A DNA stretch of 64,000 bases from Olivibacter sitiensis DSM 17696 (GCF_000427965.1 NZ_ATZA01000018.1:22968-86967); one strand, 5' to 3'; shown: positions 50,089 to 60,709, counted from the first letter of the stretch. A program made the numbers and translations. The notes: generated by a model not told the origin, from the sequence alone.

Positions 50089-52092
50089 ATGTCAAATGAA
50101 TTATCAAAGGAAAGCTCGCCATACCTGCTGCAGCACCAACACAATCCTGTACATTGGAAGCCGTGGGGGCAAAAGGTCTTGCAAGGAGCCCAAGAAGCCA
50201 ATAAACTCATCATCGTCAGCATTGGCTATTCGGCCTGCCACTGGTGCCACGTAATGGAGCGAGAGAGTTTTGAGGACGAGGAGGTAGCGGCATTAATGAA
50301 TGCCCATTTTGTGTCCATCAAGGTGGACAGGGAAGAGCGCCCGGATGTGGACCAAGTGTATATGGCAGCCGTACAGCTGATGACCGATAGCGGTGGCTGG
50401 CCGTTGAACTGTATTTGCTTGCCCGACGGACGACCAATATACGGGGGGACCTATTTTCGCAAGGCCGACTGGATGAATATATTGCAACAACTTGCCACCA
50501 TGTGGCAGCAGCGGCCGGAAGTGGCCTACGACTACGCGGAGCGGCTCATGGACGGCATGGCGCAGAGCGATACGCTGCCCATTAGCTCCATTCCGGAGCG
50601 CTACACTAGGGCCGATCTCGAAGCCATCGTGGAACCTTGGAAAAAACATTTTGACAAAGAGGAGGGAGGATACAAACGAGCTCCAAAGTTTCCTTTGCCC
50701 AACAACTGGCTGTTCCTATTGCGCTATGGCGTGCTATTGGCCGATGAAGAAGTGCTGGACCACGTACATTTCACCTTGCGGAAAATGGCATTCGGAGGAA
50801 TATACGATCAGATAGGGGGCGGTTTTGCTCGCTATTCGGTAGATGCGGCCTGGCATGTGCCTCATTTTGAAAAAATGCTGTACGACAATGCACAGCTGGT
50901 AAGCCTATATGCCGAGGCCTATCAGCAAAATAAGGATCCACTGTACAAGCGTGTAGTAAGCGAAACACTGGCATGGGCGAAGCGCGAAATGCGAAACTCC
51001 GAAGGAGGATTTTACTGTGCCTTGGATGCCGATAGCGAAGGGGTGGAAGGTAAATTTTATACTTTTGATGCCCATGAGTTTGATGAGGTCCTTGGTGACG
51101 ATGCCCCGCTTTTCAAGCATTATTTCAGCGTGACGGATGATGGAAACTGGGCCGAAGAGGAGGTGAATGTATTGAAAGTGATGTGGAATGCTGACAGTTT
51201 GGCAGATGAGGCTGGTTTCGGTGCCCAGGAATGGGAAGACTATCTTTCAAGAACAAAAAACAAGTTGTTGTCTTATAGAAATCAGCGCGTTAGACCCGGT
51301 CTGGACAATAAGTTGCTCACCTCATGGAATGCCATGATGGCCAAGGCTTTTGTGGATGCCTATCGTGTATTTGGCATAGAGGAATACCTCGATATAGCCA
51401 AGCAAAATGCTGCCTTTATAGAAAAATACTTAGTGGATTCCAATGGGAAATTGCTTCACCAACCTACTTATAATACATCCATTATAAGGGCATTTCATGA
51501 TGACTATGCGTTTGTAATAGAATTATTTATAGCTTTGTACGAAGCTACGTTTGAGCCGAAATGGCTGTATAAAGCTAGGGAATGGGCAGAGGAGAGTATA
51601 GAGGAGTTCTATGACGGTGAGCGTGGAGTATTTTACTATACTTCGGCTTCTTCCGAACAGCTTATAGCGCGCAAGGCGGAGTTGTTGGACAATGTCATTC
51701 CAGCGTCCAATTCCATCATGGCACGGCAATTGCACAAGTTGGGCTTGTTTTTTGATGAAAACGAGTACATAAATATCGCCGATCAGCTTTTGGCCAATAT
51801 GGTGCCGCAAATGAAGAGTTACGGCTCGGCCTATTCCAATTGGTGCATCAGGTTGATGGAAGAGGTTGTAGGTTTCAACGAGATAGCTATTACCGGCCCT
51901 CATGCTATGGAGCATAGGATTGCCTTGGATACATATTATATACCTCATAAGCTGGTGCTAGGTGGACAAGAGGAAAACTTACCACTATTGCAAGGACGAA
52001 TAACGGAAAGGGATGCCTTTTATATTTGTCGCAACAAAACATGCAGTTTGCCCGTTCAAAATATTGACGAGGCGCTGAAAAGATTTTTTTAA
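50089..52092 (+). CDS. Thioredoxin-domain protein DUF255 (YyaL/SPATA20-like)
   Basis: This 667-residue protein starts with a DUF255 thioredoxin-like domain: [19 protein letters not shown], then the redox site [15 protein letters not shown] near residue 46, then [15 protein letters not shown] six-hairpin glycosidase-like alpha/alpha barrel follows ([34 protein letters not shown]). The family is universal but its substrate is not defined. It is cytosolic, with no signal peptide. Confidence 0.93.
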   Translation: MSNELSKESSPYLLQHQHNPVHWKPWGQKVLQGAQEANKLIIVSIGYSACHWCHVMERESFEDEEVAALMNAHFVSIKVDREERPDVDQVYMAAVQLMTDSGGWPLNCICLPDGRPIYGGTYFRKADWMNILQQLATMWQQRPEVAYDYAERLMDGMAQSDTLPISSIPERYTRADLEAIVEPWKKHFDKEEGGYKRAPKFPLPNNWLFLLRYGVLLADEEVLDHVHFTLRKMAFGGIYDQIGGGFARYSVDAAWHVPHFEKMLYDNAQLVSLYAEAYQQNKDPLYKRVVSETLAWAKREMRNSEGGFYCALDADSEGVEGKFYTFDAHEFDEVLGDDAPLFKHYFSVTDDGNWAEEEVNVLKVMWNADSLADEAGFGAQEWEDYLSRTKNKLLSYRNQRVRPGLDNKLLTSWNAMMAKAFVDAYRVFGIEEYLDIAKQNAAFIEKYLVDSNGKLLHQPTYNTSIIRAFHDDYAFVIELFIALYEATFEPKWLYKAREWAEESIEEFYDGERGVFYYTSASSEQLIARKAELLDNVIPASNSIMARQLHKLGLFFDENEYINIADQLLANMVPQMKSYGSAYSNWCIRLMEEVVGFNEIAITGPHAMEHRIALDTYYIPHKLVLGGQEENLPLLQGRITERDAFYICRNKTCSLPVQNIDEALKRFF

Positions 52093-52133
52093 CCCGGAAG
52101 TGAATGGATCATTTCCACAAATTTTAATTTGAC

Positions 52134-52631
52134 ATGAATATTGTACCTAACAGCGTGGTTGCACTAACTTACAAGTTGCACACCGTAGATGGCGGTAAAA
52201 AGGAATTTGTAGAAGAAGCGAATAGCGCAAACCCACTGGTTTTTTTATATGGCGCGGGACTGATGCTGCCCAAGTTTGAGGAAAATATCAGTGGCCTTTC
52301 AAAAGGCGATAAGGTGGATTTTGAATTGGAAGCTGCCGATGGCTATGGCGAGCGCGACGACCAAGCCGTGGCTACCTTACCTGCCGATATGTTCAAGGAA
52401 GCCGGTTTGCCACAAGTGGGCGATATCCTTCCCTTGCAGGACAACCAAGGCAACCAATTCAGGGCAAAAGTACTTGAAGTAAGCCCAGAAGCCATTGGTG
52501 TAGATTTGAATCACCCCATGGCCGGAAAAAACCTGCACTTCGAAATAGAGGTGCTGGAAGTGAGGGAAGCCACCGAAGATGAACTCTCCCACGGCCATGC
52601 ACATGGCATAGATGGCCATGCCGGACACTAA
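52134..52631 (+). CDS. slyD: FKBP-type peptidyl-prolyl isomerase, SlyD-like
   Basis: This 165-residue protein has the FKBP domain with an inserted IF chaperone domain: VVALTYKLHTVDGG, PLVFLYGAGLMLPKFEENI, GDKVDFELEAADGYGERDDQ and NHPMAGKNLHFEIEV. A histidine-rich tail, HGHAHGIDGHAGH, binds metal such as nickel. It isomerises X-Pro bonds, acts as a chaperone and delivers metal. Confidence 0.93.
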   Translation: MNIVPNSVVALTYKLHTVDGGKKEFVEEANSANPLVFLYGAGLMLPKFEENISGLSKGDKVDFELEAADGYGERDDQAVATLPADMFKEAGLPQVGDILPLQDNQGNQFRAKVLEVSPEAIGVDLNHPMAGKNLHFEIEVLEVREATEDELSHGHAHGIDGHAGH

Positions 52632-52747
52632 GTAAAGTTGTATGTTATCAGTTGCCAGTTGTGAGTTTGCCTTGCTACGTAAAACTGATATAAAAATTGG
52701 CTTTAAGCATATATATTTTCGTTATGAAGGTATGCTTAGAGCCTTTT

Positions 52748-52805
52748 TTTATCCTGAATATTTTCGGAGCTTCCGTTGCACTACGGTTTTTGAATTTTTA
52801 CTTTT
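52748..52805 (+). repeat. 58-bp leader element, copy 1 (upstream of the EVE gene)
   Basis: This is about 86 percent identical by eye to 57675-57732. It contains a short CCGT-N6-ACGG stem followed by TTTTTG and a T-rich run. It ends 18 bp before the ATG of the EVE gene. The second copy lies equally close to the rpe start. Confidence 0.75.
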
Positions 52806-52823
52806 TATTTTTTACTTTGAACA

Positions 52824-53234
52824 ATGAATTATTTTTTAGTCAAGTCAGAACCGTTCAAGTACAGTTGGGATCAACTATTGAAAGACAAACAGACTTTTTG
52901 GGATGGGGTGCGCAATTATCAGGCGCGCAACAACCTGAAGGATATGAAAAAGGGCGATCTGGTACTTTTCTACCACAGCAATGAAGGTAAGGAAGTGGTG
53001 GGCATAGCTAAAGTGGTGAAAGAATACTACCAGGATCCTACTACCGATGACGAGCGTTGGGTAGTGGTGGATATAGCTCCAGTAGAAACCTTGAAGCATC
53101 CGGTATCATTGGAAACCATCAAGGCCGACAAGCAGCTTCAGGACATCGCCCTGGTGCGCCAAGGTAGGCTTTCCGTAATGCCCTTGAAGGCTGCCGAGTT
53201 TGATCGTATCGTCGCATTGGGAAGCGGTGAATAG
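52824..53234 (+). CDS. EVE-domain protein (thymocyte nuclear protein 1-like)
   Basis: This 136-residue PUA-like protein shows the EVE pattern MNYFLVKSEPFKYSWDQL, FWDGVRNYQARNNL, MKKGDLVLFYHSN, VVGIAKVVKEYYQDP and RQGRLSVMPL. EVE domains bind modified DNA or RNA bases in an aromatic cage. In bacteria they appear in both housekeeping and modification-dependent restriction settings. Here the context is housekeeping. Confidence 0.93.
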   Translation: MNYFLVKSEPFKYSWDQLLKDKQTFWDGVRNYQARNNLKDMKKGDLVLFYHSNEGKEVVGIAKVVKEYYQDPTTDDERWVVVDIAPVETLKHPVSLETIKADKQLQDIALVRQGRLSVMPLKAAEFDRIVALGSGE

Positions 53235-53242
53235 CATTATTA

Positions 53243-53280
53243 GTAGCACTTAACATAGAAAAGTCTAGGTTAAGTGCTAC
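53243..53280. terminator. Bidirectional hairpin between converging genes
   Basis: GTAGCACTTAAC pairs perfectly with GTTAAGTGCTAC around a 14-nt loop that itself contains TAGA/TCTA. It lies between the stops of the EVE gene and tolC. There is no T-run, so termination is inferred. Confidence 0.55.
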
Positions 53281-53295
53281 CCAAACCAACAACTA

Positions 53296-54627
53296 CTATC
53301 GCTTTCCAGCATAGTAGTCGGCGATGCGTTGGCGTAGGATCCATTCGTAACCGGCGATGACCAAGCTGATGTTAGCATTGTCCAGTTTGTTTTTTTGCTG
53401 TAGAAACTCCACCGAGTTGATGTCTCCCAATTCGAAGCGAAGCTGGGCTATGCGAAATGACTCTCTGTAAGCATCACTCTGTTGTTTGATATTGATGTAT
53501 CTTTCTTTTGCCGTCTTGAGATTATTCAGTACTTCTATGGTGGCTTGATGTAGACCATTTTTTGCATTTTCAAGGTCTATTTCGGCCGATTTAAGTGCAA
53601 GTTTTGCGCGCGAAACATTCTGTCTGGTGAAGATGGTGCCGGTAATAGGTATTCTCATACTGAAGCCTATATACCTTCCGATGTTGTTCCTAAGTTGCCC
53701 GCCTATCGTATTATTGTCTTGTACCAGATAATTAGAGTTTTGACCGCCTTCTAGGGAGAAGCTCGGAAAATATAGAGACTTTGCCGCTTTATAGTTATAC
53801 AGGGCGCTTTGACGACTGTAGGTGCCTGCTTTGATGGTGCCCAAGGAATTACTTGCTAATTCATACAATTGTTTGTCATCAATATTCTCATTTTCGTTAT
53901 AGGCTTGTACGTTTATTTCCTCAAATGTGGCATTCTCATCGTAGGGCATATTTAGCAACCTGAATAGGTTTACTTTGTTTGATACTAAGGTGTTTTTGGT
54001 AGTGAGTATGTCGGCCTTTTCGCCTTCGGCCTGTCCTTGCAGGTCATAATACTCGTCTGGCTTGGTATTTCCTTCGTCTAGCAGTACCTTGGTCCGATCG
54101 AGCTGCTTTAAGGTGACGTTCAATCGCTGTTCATTTTGCTTCAATACATCTTGGCTGTTCATCACTTGTAAATAGGCCAATATGACGTCCATTGTCAGGT
54201 TGTCCTTTACGCTTTGCTCGGTAAATTGAGCAGCCTTGTAGGCAAATGCTTGTCGCCGTATAGCTCTCAGGTTGTTTAGCCCGTTAAATAATAGGAGTGA
54301 TGCACCTAGGCTGTAACCGCCGGCGCTGGTAGTAAAGTTCTCGTATACGTTGGTTACGGGATTGATATTTCTTCCGTAGTTGAAAGAATGGCTAGCTCCT
54401 CCGCTTATGCTGGGCAGAAGGTTTGCCTTGGCTTCGCTATGGTCAATCTTGGTAAGACTGGTGTTAATTTCGGCATTGCGAGCGTCGGCATTTTGTTCTA
54501 ATGCTATTTCGATACATTGTTCCAGATTGAGTTTTTGGGGTAACGGGGTACTTTGCTCCTGTGCCAATACGCGGCAACCTTGAACCATTATTAAAAAGAC
54601 AATACAGATAGATTTCAGACTATTCAT
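53296..54627 (-). CDS. TolC-family outer-membrane efflux protein
   Basis: This 443-residue protein has a signal peptide (SICIVFLIMVQGCRVLAQ) and two OEP repeats: LNLEQCIEIALEQNADARNAE, INTSLTKIDHSEAKANLLPS, and the second half FSMRIPITGTIFTRQNVSRA and RFELGDINSVEFLQQKNKL. It forms the outer-membrane tunnel of a tripartite exporter; no inner-membrane partner is adjacent. The ATG at 54627 gives the signal peptide directly; an ATG five codons earlier is possible. Confidence 0.9.
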   Translation of the reverse strand: MNSLKSICIVFLIMVQGCRVLAQEQSTPLPQKLNLEQCIEIALEQNADARNAEINTSLTKIDHSEAKANLLPSISGGASHSFNYGRNINPVTNVYENFTTSAGGYSLGASLLLFNGLNNLRAIRRQAFAYKAAQFTEQSVKDNLTMDVILAYLQVMNSQDVLKQNEQRLNVTLKQLDRTKVLLDEGNTKPDEYYDLQGQAEGEKADILTTKNTLVSNKVNLFRLLNMPYDENATFEEINVQAYNENENIDDKQLYELASNSLGTIKAGTYSRQSALYNYKAAKSLYFPSFSLEGGQNSNYLVQDNNTIGGQLRNNIGRYIGFSMRIPITGTIFTRQNVSRAKLALKSAEIDLENAKNGLHQATIEVLNNLKTAKERYINIKQQSDAYRESFRIAQLRFELGDINSVEFLQQKNKLDNANISLVIAGYEWILRQRIADYYAGKR

Positions 54628-54888
54628 GTTATATATGCTCATTTTTCTTGTTTTCCATATTAGCATAGCCTGCGCCAAAAATATATCTTATTGCTTTTTA
54701 GTGCGTTATGTTTTTGGCATTTTTGTCTGGCCGTTCATTTTCGGTCAAAGGTGTTCGTTATCGGACACATTAGTTGATCAGCGGGTGGTTTATAAGTTTA
54801 TTGGCCATTGATTGGTTGTTGCTGCTTGTTCGTATCGAGTCGCAAGACACCAGCTTTGGTCTCATATCTCACATTTTATGGAAAAGTC

Positions 54889-54919
54889 TTGTACCTTAGC
54901 TTTCAAAGTCTTACCTTTG
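54889..54919 (+). promoter_or_regulatory. Promoter of rpsO (TTG, 20-nt spacer, TACCTTTG)
   Basis: TTG at 54889-54891 and TACCTTTG at 54912-54919 are separated by 20 nt, matching the -33/-7 architecture of Bacteroidota. Transcription would start about 40 bp before the rpsO ATG, leaving room for S15 autoregulation. The rest of the gap 54628-54888 shows no other feature. Confidence 0.65.
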
Positions 54920-54964
54920 CGGCCAATTAATCATTTTGTTTAACGCTTTAATATTATTCACGTA

Positions 54965-55246
54965 ATGTATTTAAGTAAAGAGTACAAAGCAGATATTTTT
55001 GCTGAATTTGCAGGAAGTGCCACCAATACGGGCTCCGCAGAAGGACAGGTAGCCTTGTTTACCAAGCGCATTGCCCATTTGACAGAACACTTGAAGAAAA
55101 ACCGCAAGGACTTTGGCACACAGTTGTCACTTCAAAAATTGGTAGGTAAGCGTCGCGCGTTGCTAGCATATCTGTACAAAAATGATATCGAAAGATATCG
55201 TGCTATTATCAAAGCACTGGGTTTAAGAGATATTATAAAACAATAA
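54965..55246 (+). CDS. rpsO: 30S ribosomal protein uS15
   Basis: This 93-residue protein starts MYLSKEYKADIFAEFAG and contains the S15 signatures TGSAEGQVALFTKRI, LTEHLKKNRKDFGTQ and LVGKRRALLAYL. S15 binds 16S rRNA early in 30S assembly. It has its own promoter and terminator, followed by pnp: the conserved rpsO-pnp neighbourhood. Confidence 0.97.
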   Translation: MYLSKEYKADIFAEFAGSATNTGSAEGQVALFTKRIAHLTEHLKKNRKDFGTQLSLQKLVGKRRALLAYLYKNDIERYRAIIKALGLRDIIKQ

Positions 55247-55261
55247 TAAATTTTAAAGACC

Positions 55262-55300
55262 AAAAAAGCCATCCCCTTAAGCTAGCGGATGGCTTTTTTT
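55262..55300 (+). terminator. Terminator of rpsO
   Basis: AAAAAAGCCATCC pairs perfectly with GGATGGCTTTTTT around a 12-nt loop, followed by more T. Confidence 0.92.
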
Positions 55301-55303
55301 ATT

Positions 55304-55394
55304 TACATTTGTGCCAAATTTAAAAGTCATAAAATTTGGATGCGCAGCATTGACAAAGCAATTAAAGACGAAATGCGCATCGTATTGAGAAAAA
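55304..55394 (+). promoter_or_regulatory. pnp promoter and structured leader
   Basis: A TACATTTG -7 box at 55304-55311 would start a transcript of about 80 nt before pnp. In it two perfect hairpins follow each other: CCAAATTT (55314-55321) with AAATTTGG (55332-55339), and GATGCGCA (55339-55346) with TGCGCATC (55374-55381). A short ATG frame of 24 codons (55340-55414) also begins here and runs out of frame past the pnp start. In E. coli a leader hairpin mediates pnp autoregulation; a similar role is inferred. Confidence 0.6.
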
Positions 55395-57533
55395 ATGAGT
55401 TACAACGAGATTAAAAAAGTGTTCGACATCGGCGATGGCCGTTTGGTCGAAATTTCAACAGGTAAGCTTGCCAAGCAGGCTGACGGATCGGTGGTGGTGA
55501 AAATGGGTAATACCATGTTGTTGGCCACGGTGGTTTCTGCCAAAGAAGCCAAGCCAGGTACAGATTTCCTTCCTTTATCTGTAGATTATCAAGAAAAATA
55601 TGCCGCTACAGGTCGTATCCCTGGCGGCTTTTTACGTCGTGAGGCACGCCTTTCCGACTATGAAATATTGATTTCACGATTGGTAGATCGTGCATTGCGT
55701 CCTTTGTTTCCAGAAGATTACCATGCTGATACGCAGGTGATGATCACGTTGATCTCTGCCGACAAGGAGATTATGCCCGATGCATTGGCTGGTTTGGCGG
55801 CTTCTTCTGCGCTGGCTGTTTCCGATATTCCTTTTAATGGACCTATATCGGAAGTTCGTGTAGCCAAGATAGATGGTCAGCTGGTGATCAATCCCTTGTT
55901 GTCCGAATTGCAAAAGGCTAGCTTGGAATTTATCGTGGCTGGTTCGGCAGAAGATATCGTGATGGTAGAAGGCGAATCGAAGGAGATTTCCGAAGAGGAA
56001 ATGGTAGAGGCCATTGCCTTTGCGCACCAAGCCATCAAGGTGCAGGTAGCCGCTCAGGTTGAATTGGCTGCCTTGGTGGGCAAGACCGAAAAACGCGAAT
56101 ATAACCACGAGCCGAGCAACCTCGAGTTGCGCCAACGCATTTATGACGCCACCTATGAAAGTGTCTACGAAGTGGCCAAGTCGGGCTCTAGCAAGCACGA
56201 GCGCTCGGCCAAGTTTGCCGATATTGCAGAGGCTTTTGCCCTTACCTTGGGTGAAGAGGTTGACGAGGAAACTTTATTCTTGGCCAAAAAGTATTTCCAC
56301 GACGTGCAATATGACGCTGTTCGCAACCTGATATTGAACGAAGGCATTCGCCTGGACGGACGTGATGCACGCACCGTGAGGCCTATATGGTGTGAGGTAG
56401 ATTATCTCCCCGCAGCACATGGATCTGCCGTATTCACTCGCGGTGAGACCCAATCGCTTACTTCGGTTACCTTGGGTGCCAAGGATGATGAGCAAATGAT
56501 TGACGGTGCTTTCATCAACGGATACAACAAATTTATACTCCATTATAATTTCCCTGGCTTTTCCACTGGCGAGGTTCGTCCCAACAGAGGCCCTGGCCGT
56601 AGGGAAGTGGGGCACGGCAATTTGGCCATGCGCTCATTGAAGCAAGTACTCCCTCCGGATAACGAGAATCCTTATACCATTCGCGTAGTTTCCGATATAT
56701 TGGAATCAAACGGTTCCTCTTCCATGGCTACCGTTTGCGCGGGTACGTTGGCCCTGCTGGATGCCGGCGTGAAGTTGAAATCTCCGGTGTCGGGTATTGC
56801 CATGGGCTTGATTACCGATCCCGAAAGCGGTAAGTATGCCATTTTGAGCGATATACTAGGAGACGAAGACCACTTGGGCGACATGGACTTTAAGGTGACC
56901 GGTACCAAAAACGGTATCGTTGGTTGCCAAATGGACTTGAAGATCAATGGTCTGAAATGGGAAGTGCTCAAGCAAGCCTTGGAGCAGGCAAAAGAAGCAC
57001 GCTTACATATTTTGGGAGAAATGAACAAGGTGCTGGATGTTCCTCGCGAAGACTATAAACCACATGCACCGCGCATCGTATCTCTGACTATAGACAAGGA
57101 ATACATTGGAGCGGTAATAGGACCTGGTGGAAAGATTATCCAAGAAATGCAGCGTGAGACGGGTACCACCATATCCATTGAAGAAATAGATAATAAGGGT
57201 GTGGTGCAGATATTTGCCGACAATAAGGCTTCCATAGACGAAGCTGTAAGGCGCATCCGCGCGATAGCAGCCAAACCTGAAGTGGGAGAGGTCTATGAAG
57301 GTAAAGTGAAGTCTATCATGCCTTTCGGTGCCTTTATAGAAATCTTACCTGGCAAGGACGGCCTATTGCATATTTCCGAGATTGCATGGCAGCGCTATGA
57401 AACCATGGACGGCGTTTTCCAAATAGGGGAAATGGTACAGGTGAAGCTGCTTGACGTGGACAAACAAGGTAAACTGAAGTTGTCCCGTAAGGTATTGCTT
57501 CCACGTCCTGAAAAGAAAGAAGAAGCAAAATAA
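55395..57533 (+). CDS. pnp: Polyribonucleotide nucleotidyltransferase
   Basis: This 712-residue enzyme degrades RNA 3'-5' using phosphate. Seen: first RNase PH domain ([19 protein letters not shown]), second RNase PH domain with [18 protein letters not shown] and [15 protein letters not shown], catalytic aspartates in [16 protein letters not shown], a KH domain ([20 protein letters not shown] near residue 568), and an S1 domain ([20 protein letters not shown], then [10 protein letters not shown]). Length and order are those of a complete PNPase. It forms a trimeric ring in the cytosol. Confidence 0.98.
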   Translation: MSYNEIKKVFDIGDGRLVEISTGKLAKQADGSVVVKMGNTMLLATVVSAKEAKPGTDFLPLSVDYQEKYAATGRIPGGFLRREARLSDYEILISRLVDRALRPLFPEDYHADTQVMITLISADKEIMPDALAGLAASSALAVSDIPFNGPISEVRVAKIDGQLVINPLLSELQKASLEFIVAGSAEDIVMVEGESKEISEEEMVEAIAFAHQAIKVQVAAQVELAALVGKTEKREYNHEPSNLELRQRIYDATYESVYEVAKSGSSKHERSAKFADIAEAFALTLGEEVDEETLFLAKKYFHDVQYDAVRNLILNEGIRLDGRDARTVRPIWCEVDYLPAAHGSAVFTRGETQSLTSVTLGAKDDEQMIDGAFINGYNKFILHYNFPGFSTGEVRPNRGPGRREVGHGNLAMRSLKQVLPPDNENPYTIRVVSDILESNGSSSMATVCAGTLALLDAGVKLKSPVSGIAMGLITDPESGKYAILSDILGDEDHLGDMDFKVTGTKNGIVGCQMDLKINGLKWEVLKQALEQAKEARLHILGEMNKVLDVPREDYKPHAPRIVSLTIDKEYIGAVIGPGGKIIQEMQRETGTTISIEEIDNKGVVQIFADNKASIDEAVRRIRAIAAKPEVGEVYEGKVKSIMPFGAFIEILPGKDGLLHISEIAWQRYETMDGVFQIGEMVQVKLLDVDKQGKLKLSRKVLLPRPEKKEEAK

Positions 57534-57674
57534 TTAACATTGATGATTTATTCATCAGTATAAAATCGGTCACCAAAGGTTTCTGCTTTAATATAAAAAG
57601 TGGATGGACTTTGGTGACTTTTTTCTTTGAGTTATTTTTTAGCTGTCGAGCGGGTGTACGGCACTTTTTGAATC

Positions 57675-57732
57675 TTTATCCCGAATGTGTTCGGGAATCC
57701 CGTTGCACGACGGTTTTTGAATTTTTACTTTT
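57675..57732 (+). repeat. 58-bp leader element, copy 2 (upstream of rpe)
   Basis: Homologous to 52748-52805 and ending 18 bp before the rpe ATG. Here the outer CCCGAA-TGTG-TTCGGG stem is perfect, and the inner CCGT-N6-ACGG stem is followed by TTTTTG. Confidence 0.75.
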
Positions 57733-57750
57733 GAATTTTTACTTTTTCTC

Positions 57751-58422
57751 ATGAAACATTTGATTGCTCCCTCTATTTTGGCAGCAGATTTTGCCCATTT
57801 GCAGGATGATATCAATATGGTCAATAACAGTGAGGCCGATTGGTTTCACGTTGATATTATGGATGGCCTTTTTGTGCCCAATATATCCTTCGGTTTTCCA
57901 GTGATGGCAGCCGTAAAAAAGTATGCCCAGAAACCCTTGGATGTACACTTGATGATTGTGGATCCAGATCGCTATTTGGAGCGTTTTGCCGAAGCTGGAG
58001 CCAATAATATTACCGTCCACTTAGAGGCTTGCACGCACTTGCATAGAACGACGAGCAAAATCAAGGAGTTGGGCTGTATAGCAGGAGTGGCTATTAACCC
58101 GCATACACCGATAGCGGCACTGAGCGACATCGTAGAATACATAGACCTCGTTTGCATCATGTCTGTCAATCCAGGTTTTGGAGGACAGAAATTTATCGAA
58201 AGCACTTATAGGCGAATAGCTGAGTTGAAAGCCTTGGCAATGGAGCGCAATCCCCAGCTGTTAATAGAAATTGATGGGGGAGTGAATGAGCATAACACCG
58301 CCGCCCTGCTGCATGCGGGTGCCAACGTGCTGGTAGCCGGAAACAACGTTTTTTCCGCTGCCGATCCTATTGCTGCTGTTTCTACGCTCAAAAGGATAGA
58401 CCCTTCGCAGGTCAAGATATGA
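57751..58422 (+). CDS. rpe: Ribulose-phosphate 3-epimerase
   Basis: This 223-residue TIM-barrel enzyme interconverts ribulose 5-phosphate and xylulose 5-phosphate. Seen: IAPSILAADFAHLQDDI, metal site WFHVDIMDGLFVPNISFG, VHLMIVDPDRYLERF, MSVNPGFGGQKFIE and phosphate-binding EIDGGVNEHNTAALLHAGAN. It is complete. It follows pnp by 217 bp, within which the 58-bp repeat lies. Confidence 0.97.
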   Translation: MKHLIAPSILAADFAHLQDDINMVNNSEADWFHVDIMDGLFVPNISFGFPVMAAVKKYAQKPLDVHLMIVDPDRYLERFAEAGANNITVHLEACTHLHRTTSKIKELGCIAGVAINPHTPIAALSDIVEYIDLVCIMSVNPGFGGQKFIESTYRRIAELKALAMERNPQLLIEIDGGVNEHNTAALLHAGANVLVAGNNVFSAADPIAAVSTLKRIDPSQVKI

Positions 58423-58503
58423 CTAACAAAATCACAAATCGGTTTTCGGTACAAAAATTGCCAATAAAAGCATTAAGGCTTTGAATATATTTTATTAATG
58501 AAT

Positions 58504-58511
58504 TACATTTG
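58504..58511 (+). promoter_or_regulatory. -7 promoter box of the serC-serA unit (TACATTTG)
   Basis: TACATTTG matches TAnnTTTG and ends 81 bp before serC. Confidence 0.5.
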
Positions 58512-58592
58512 CCATGCCTTCTTTATAATTGTACGGTGCTCGGATGGGTAATTGTTATTGAAAGAAGCGGTCACCTCTAACACAACAACACA

Positions 58593-59666
58593 ATGAAACA
58601 CAATTTTGGCGCAGGGCCATCTATTTTACCAAAAGAAGTTTTTCAGGAGGCCTCTGAGGCCGTTCTTGATTACGAGCAATCTGGCTTATCCATTCTGGAA
58701 ATTTCGCATAGGTCTAAGGCCTTTGAGGCGGTCATCCAGGAAGCAGAATTGTTGGTGCGTGAATTGCTCAATATTCCCGAAGGCTATTCTGTATTGTTTC
58801 TTCAGGGCGGGGCAAGTCAGCAGTTTGCTATGGTGCCGATGAACCTGATGCCCCAGTTTGGTAAGGCAGCCTACCTAGATTCGGGAGTGTGGGCTACTAA
58901 GGCTATTAAGGAAGGGCAGAAGTTTGGTACTATAGATGTCGTCGCGTCTTCTAAAGATAGCAATTATACTTTCGTGCCCCAAGGATATGTTATACCTGAT
59001 GATGCCGCATACTTTCATTATACAGCCAATAATACCATCTATGGTACTGAGTTGTTCGAAACGCCGTTATCGCCTATACCATTGGTGAGTGATATGTCTT
59101 CGGACATCCTGAGTCGCCAAATCAACGTTGCTGATTACGGCCTGATCTATGCCGGTGCTCAAAAGAACATGGGACCTGCCGGTGTTACCTTGGTGATTGT
59201 GAAAAACGATCTACTTGGAAAGACTGGTAGGGATTTGCCTTCGATATTCGATTATAGAAAGCATGCTGATGCTGGTTCGCTATACAACACTCCTCCCGTA
59301 TTTGCTATTTACGTGGCCATGCTTAACCTGCGTTGGTTAAAAAACAAGGGAGGGGTAGCTGTGATGGAGCAAGAGAACATCATCAAGGCACGTACGTTAT
59401 ACGAAGAAATAGATCGCAACCCATTGTTCAAAGGAACTGCCAAGGTAGCGAATCGCTCACGCATGAACGTAACCTTCGTGATGGAAGATCCATCGTTGGA
59501 AAAAGAATTCTTGGCATTGGCAGAAGAGCGCGGCTTAGTAGGTATCAAGGGACATAGAAGTGTTGGCGGGTTCAGAGCATCTATATACAATGCTTTGTCC
59601 ATCAGTAGTATCAATGTGTTGGTAGATACTATGCAAGAGTTTGCCGATAAGCATGCCAACAAATAA
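58593..59666 (+). CDS. serC: Phosphoserine aminotransferase
   Basis: This 357-residue PLP enzyme makes phosphoserine from 3-phosphohydroxypyruvate and glutamate. Seen: NFGAGPSILPKEVFQEAS, LEISHRSKAFEAVIQEAE, FLQGGASQQFAMVP, and the PLP lysine in YAGAQKNMGPAGVTLVIV, then NTPPVFAIYVAMLNLRWL and GHRSVGGFRASIYNALS. It begins the serine-biosynthesis pair with serA 66 bp downstream. Confidence 0.98.
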   Translation: MKHNFGAGPSILPKEVFQEASEAVLDYEQSGLSILEISHRSKAFEAVIQEAELLVRELLNIPEGYSVLFLQGGASQQFAMVPMNLMPQFGKAAYLDSGVWATKAIKEGQKFGTIDVVASSKDSNYTFVPQGYVIPDDAAYFHYTANNTIYGTELFETPLSPIPLVSDMSSDILSRQINVADYGLIYAGAQKNMGPAGVTLVIVKNDLLGKTGRDLPSIFDYRKHADAGSLYNTPPVFAIYVAMLNLRWLKNKGGVAVMEQENIIKARTLYEEIDRNPLFKGTAKVANRSRMNVTFVMEDPSLEKEFLALAEERGLVGIKGHRSVGGFRASIYNALSISSINVLVDTMQEFADKHANK

Positions 59667-59732
59667 CTTGACTTTTACATATTAGATAGCATAGACGATA
59701 GTACCTAAAACCGGTATAATTAAAACAAACAA

Positions 59733-60680
59733 ATGAAAATATTAGCTAATGACGGGATAGATGCCGTAGGCAAGCAATTGCTAGAAGCGGCAGGCTTTAC
59801 CGTCGATACGCAACATATAGCTCAAGAAGAACTTGCAGATAAACTAAAAAGCTACGATGCCATTACGGTGCGTAGTGCCACCAAGGTGCGGAAAGAATTG
59901 ATAGATGCATGCCCTAATCTGAAACTGATAGGACGCGGTGGTGTAGGGATGGACAATATCGACGTAGACTACGCACGTAGTAAAGGCATTACGGTAGTGA
60001 ATACACCTGCCGCCAGCTCACTGTCTGTGGCCGAGTTGGTTTTTGCTCATCTCTTCACGGGTGTACGTTTTCTCTATGACAGCAATAGGAAAATGCCCGT
60101 AGAAGGGAATACTGCATTTGCCAAACTCAAGAAGGCCTACGGTGCGGGTGTGGAATTGAGGGGTAAGACGCTGGGAATTATCGGATTTGGCCGCATAGGC
60201 CACGAAACTGCCCGTGTGGCACTTGGATTGGGTATGAATGTGTTGGTACACGACTTGTTCGCTGCCACTGCCAGCATCAGCCTCACCTTGTCTGGCGGTA
60301 TCCAGGTGGAAGTTCCCGTACACGCAGCAAGCTTGGATGAGCTGTTGTCCCAATCCGATTTTATATCACTGCACGTGCCTTACAAAGACAGGCCATTGAT
60401 CGGCAAGGAAGAGTTTGACAAGATGAAAGACGGCGCTGCGATTGTCAATGCGGCTAGGGGAGGTGTAGTAGATGAAGAGGCACTGCTGGATGCCCTCAAC
60501 TCTGGAAAGCTGGCGTTCGCTGGACTGGATGTTTTTGAAAATGAACCCACACCTCGTGAGGAAATACTGAAACACCCGAGGATTTCACTCACTCCGCATA
60601 TCGGTGCCGCGACCAATGAGGCACAGGAAAGAATAGGAGTAGAGTTGGCCAATTTGATCATTGCCGATCTGAAAAAATAA
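59733..60680 (+). CDS. serA: D-3-phosphoglycerate dehydrogenase, short form without ACT domain
   Basis: This 315-residue NAD-dependent enzyme oxidises 3-phosphoglycerate, the first step to serine. Seen: substrate domain with [19 protein letters not shown] fold [20 protein letters not shown], catalytic region [17 protein letters not shown], and [20 protein letters not shown] with the catalytic histidine. It stops directly after the NAD-binding core, so it lacks the C-terminal ACT domain that gives serine feedback in longer SerA forms. Confidence 0.93.
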   Translation: MKILANDGIDAVGKQLLEAAGFTVDTQHIAQEELADKLKSYDAITVRSATKVRKELIDACPNLKLIGRGGVGMDNIDVDYARSKGITVVNTPAASSLSVAELVFAHLFTGVRFLYDSNRKMPVEGNTAFAKLKKAYGAGVELRGKTLGIIGFGRIGHETARVALGLGMNVLVHDLFAATASISLTLSGGIQVEVPVHAASLDELLSQSDFISLHVPYKDRPLIGKEEFDKMKDGAAIVNAARGGVVDEEALLDALNSGKLAFAGLDVFENEPTPREEILKHPRISLTPHIGAATNEAQERIGVELANLIIADLKK

Positions 60681-60709
60681 GCTTAAATACCGAAGCTAGG
60701 AATGAATGA

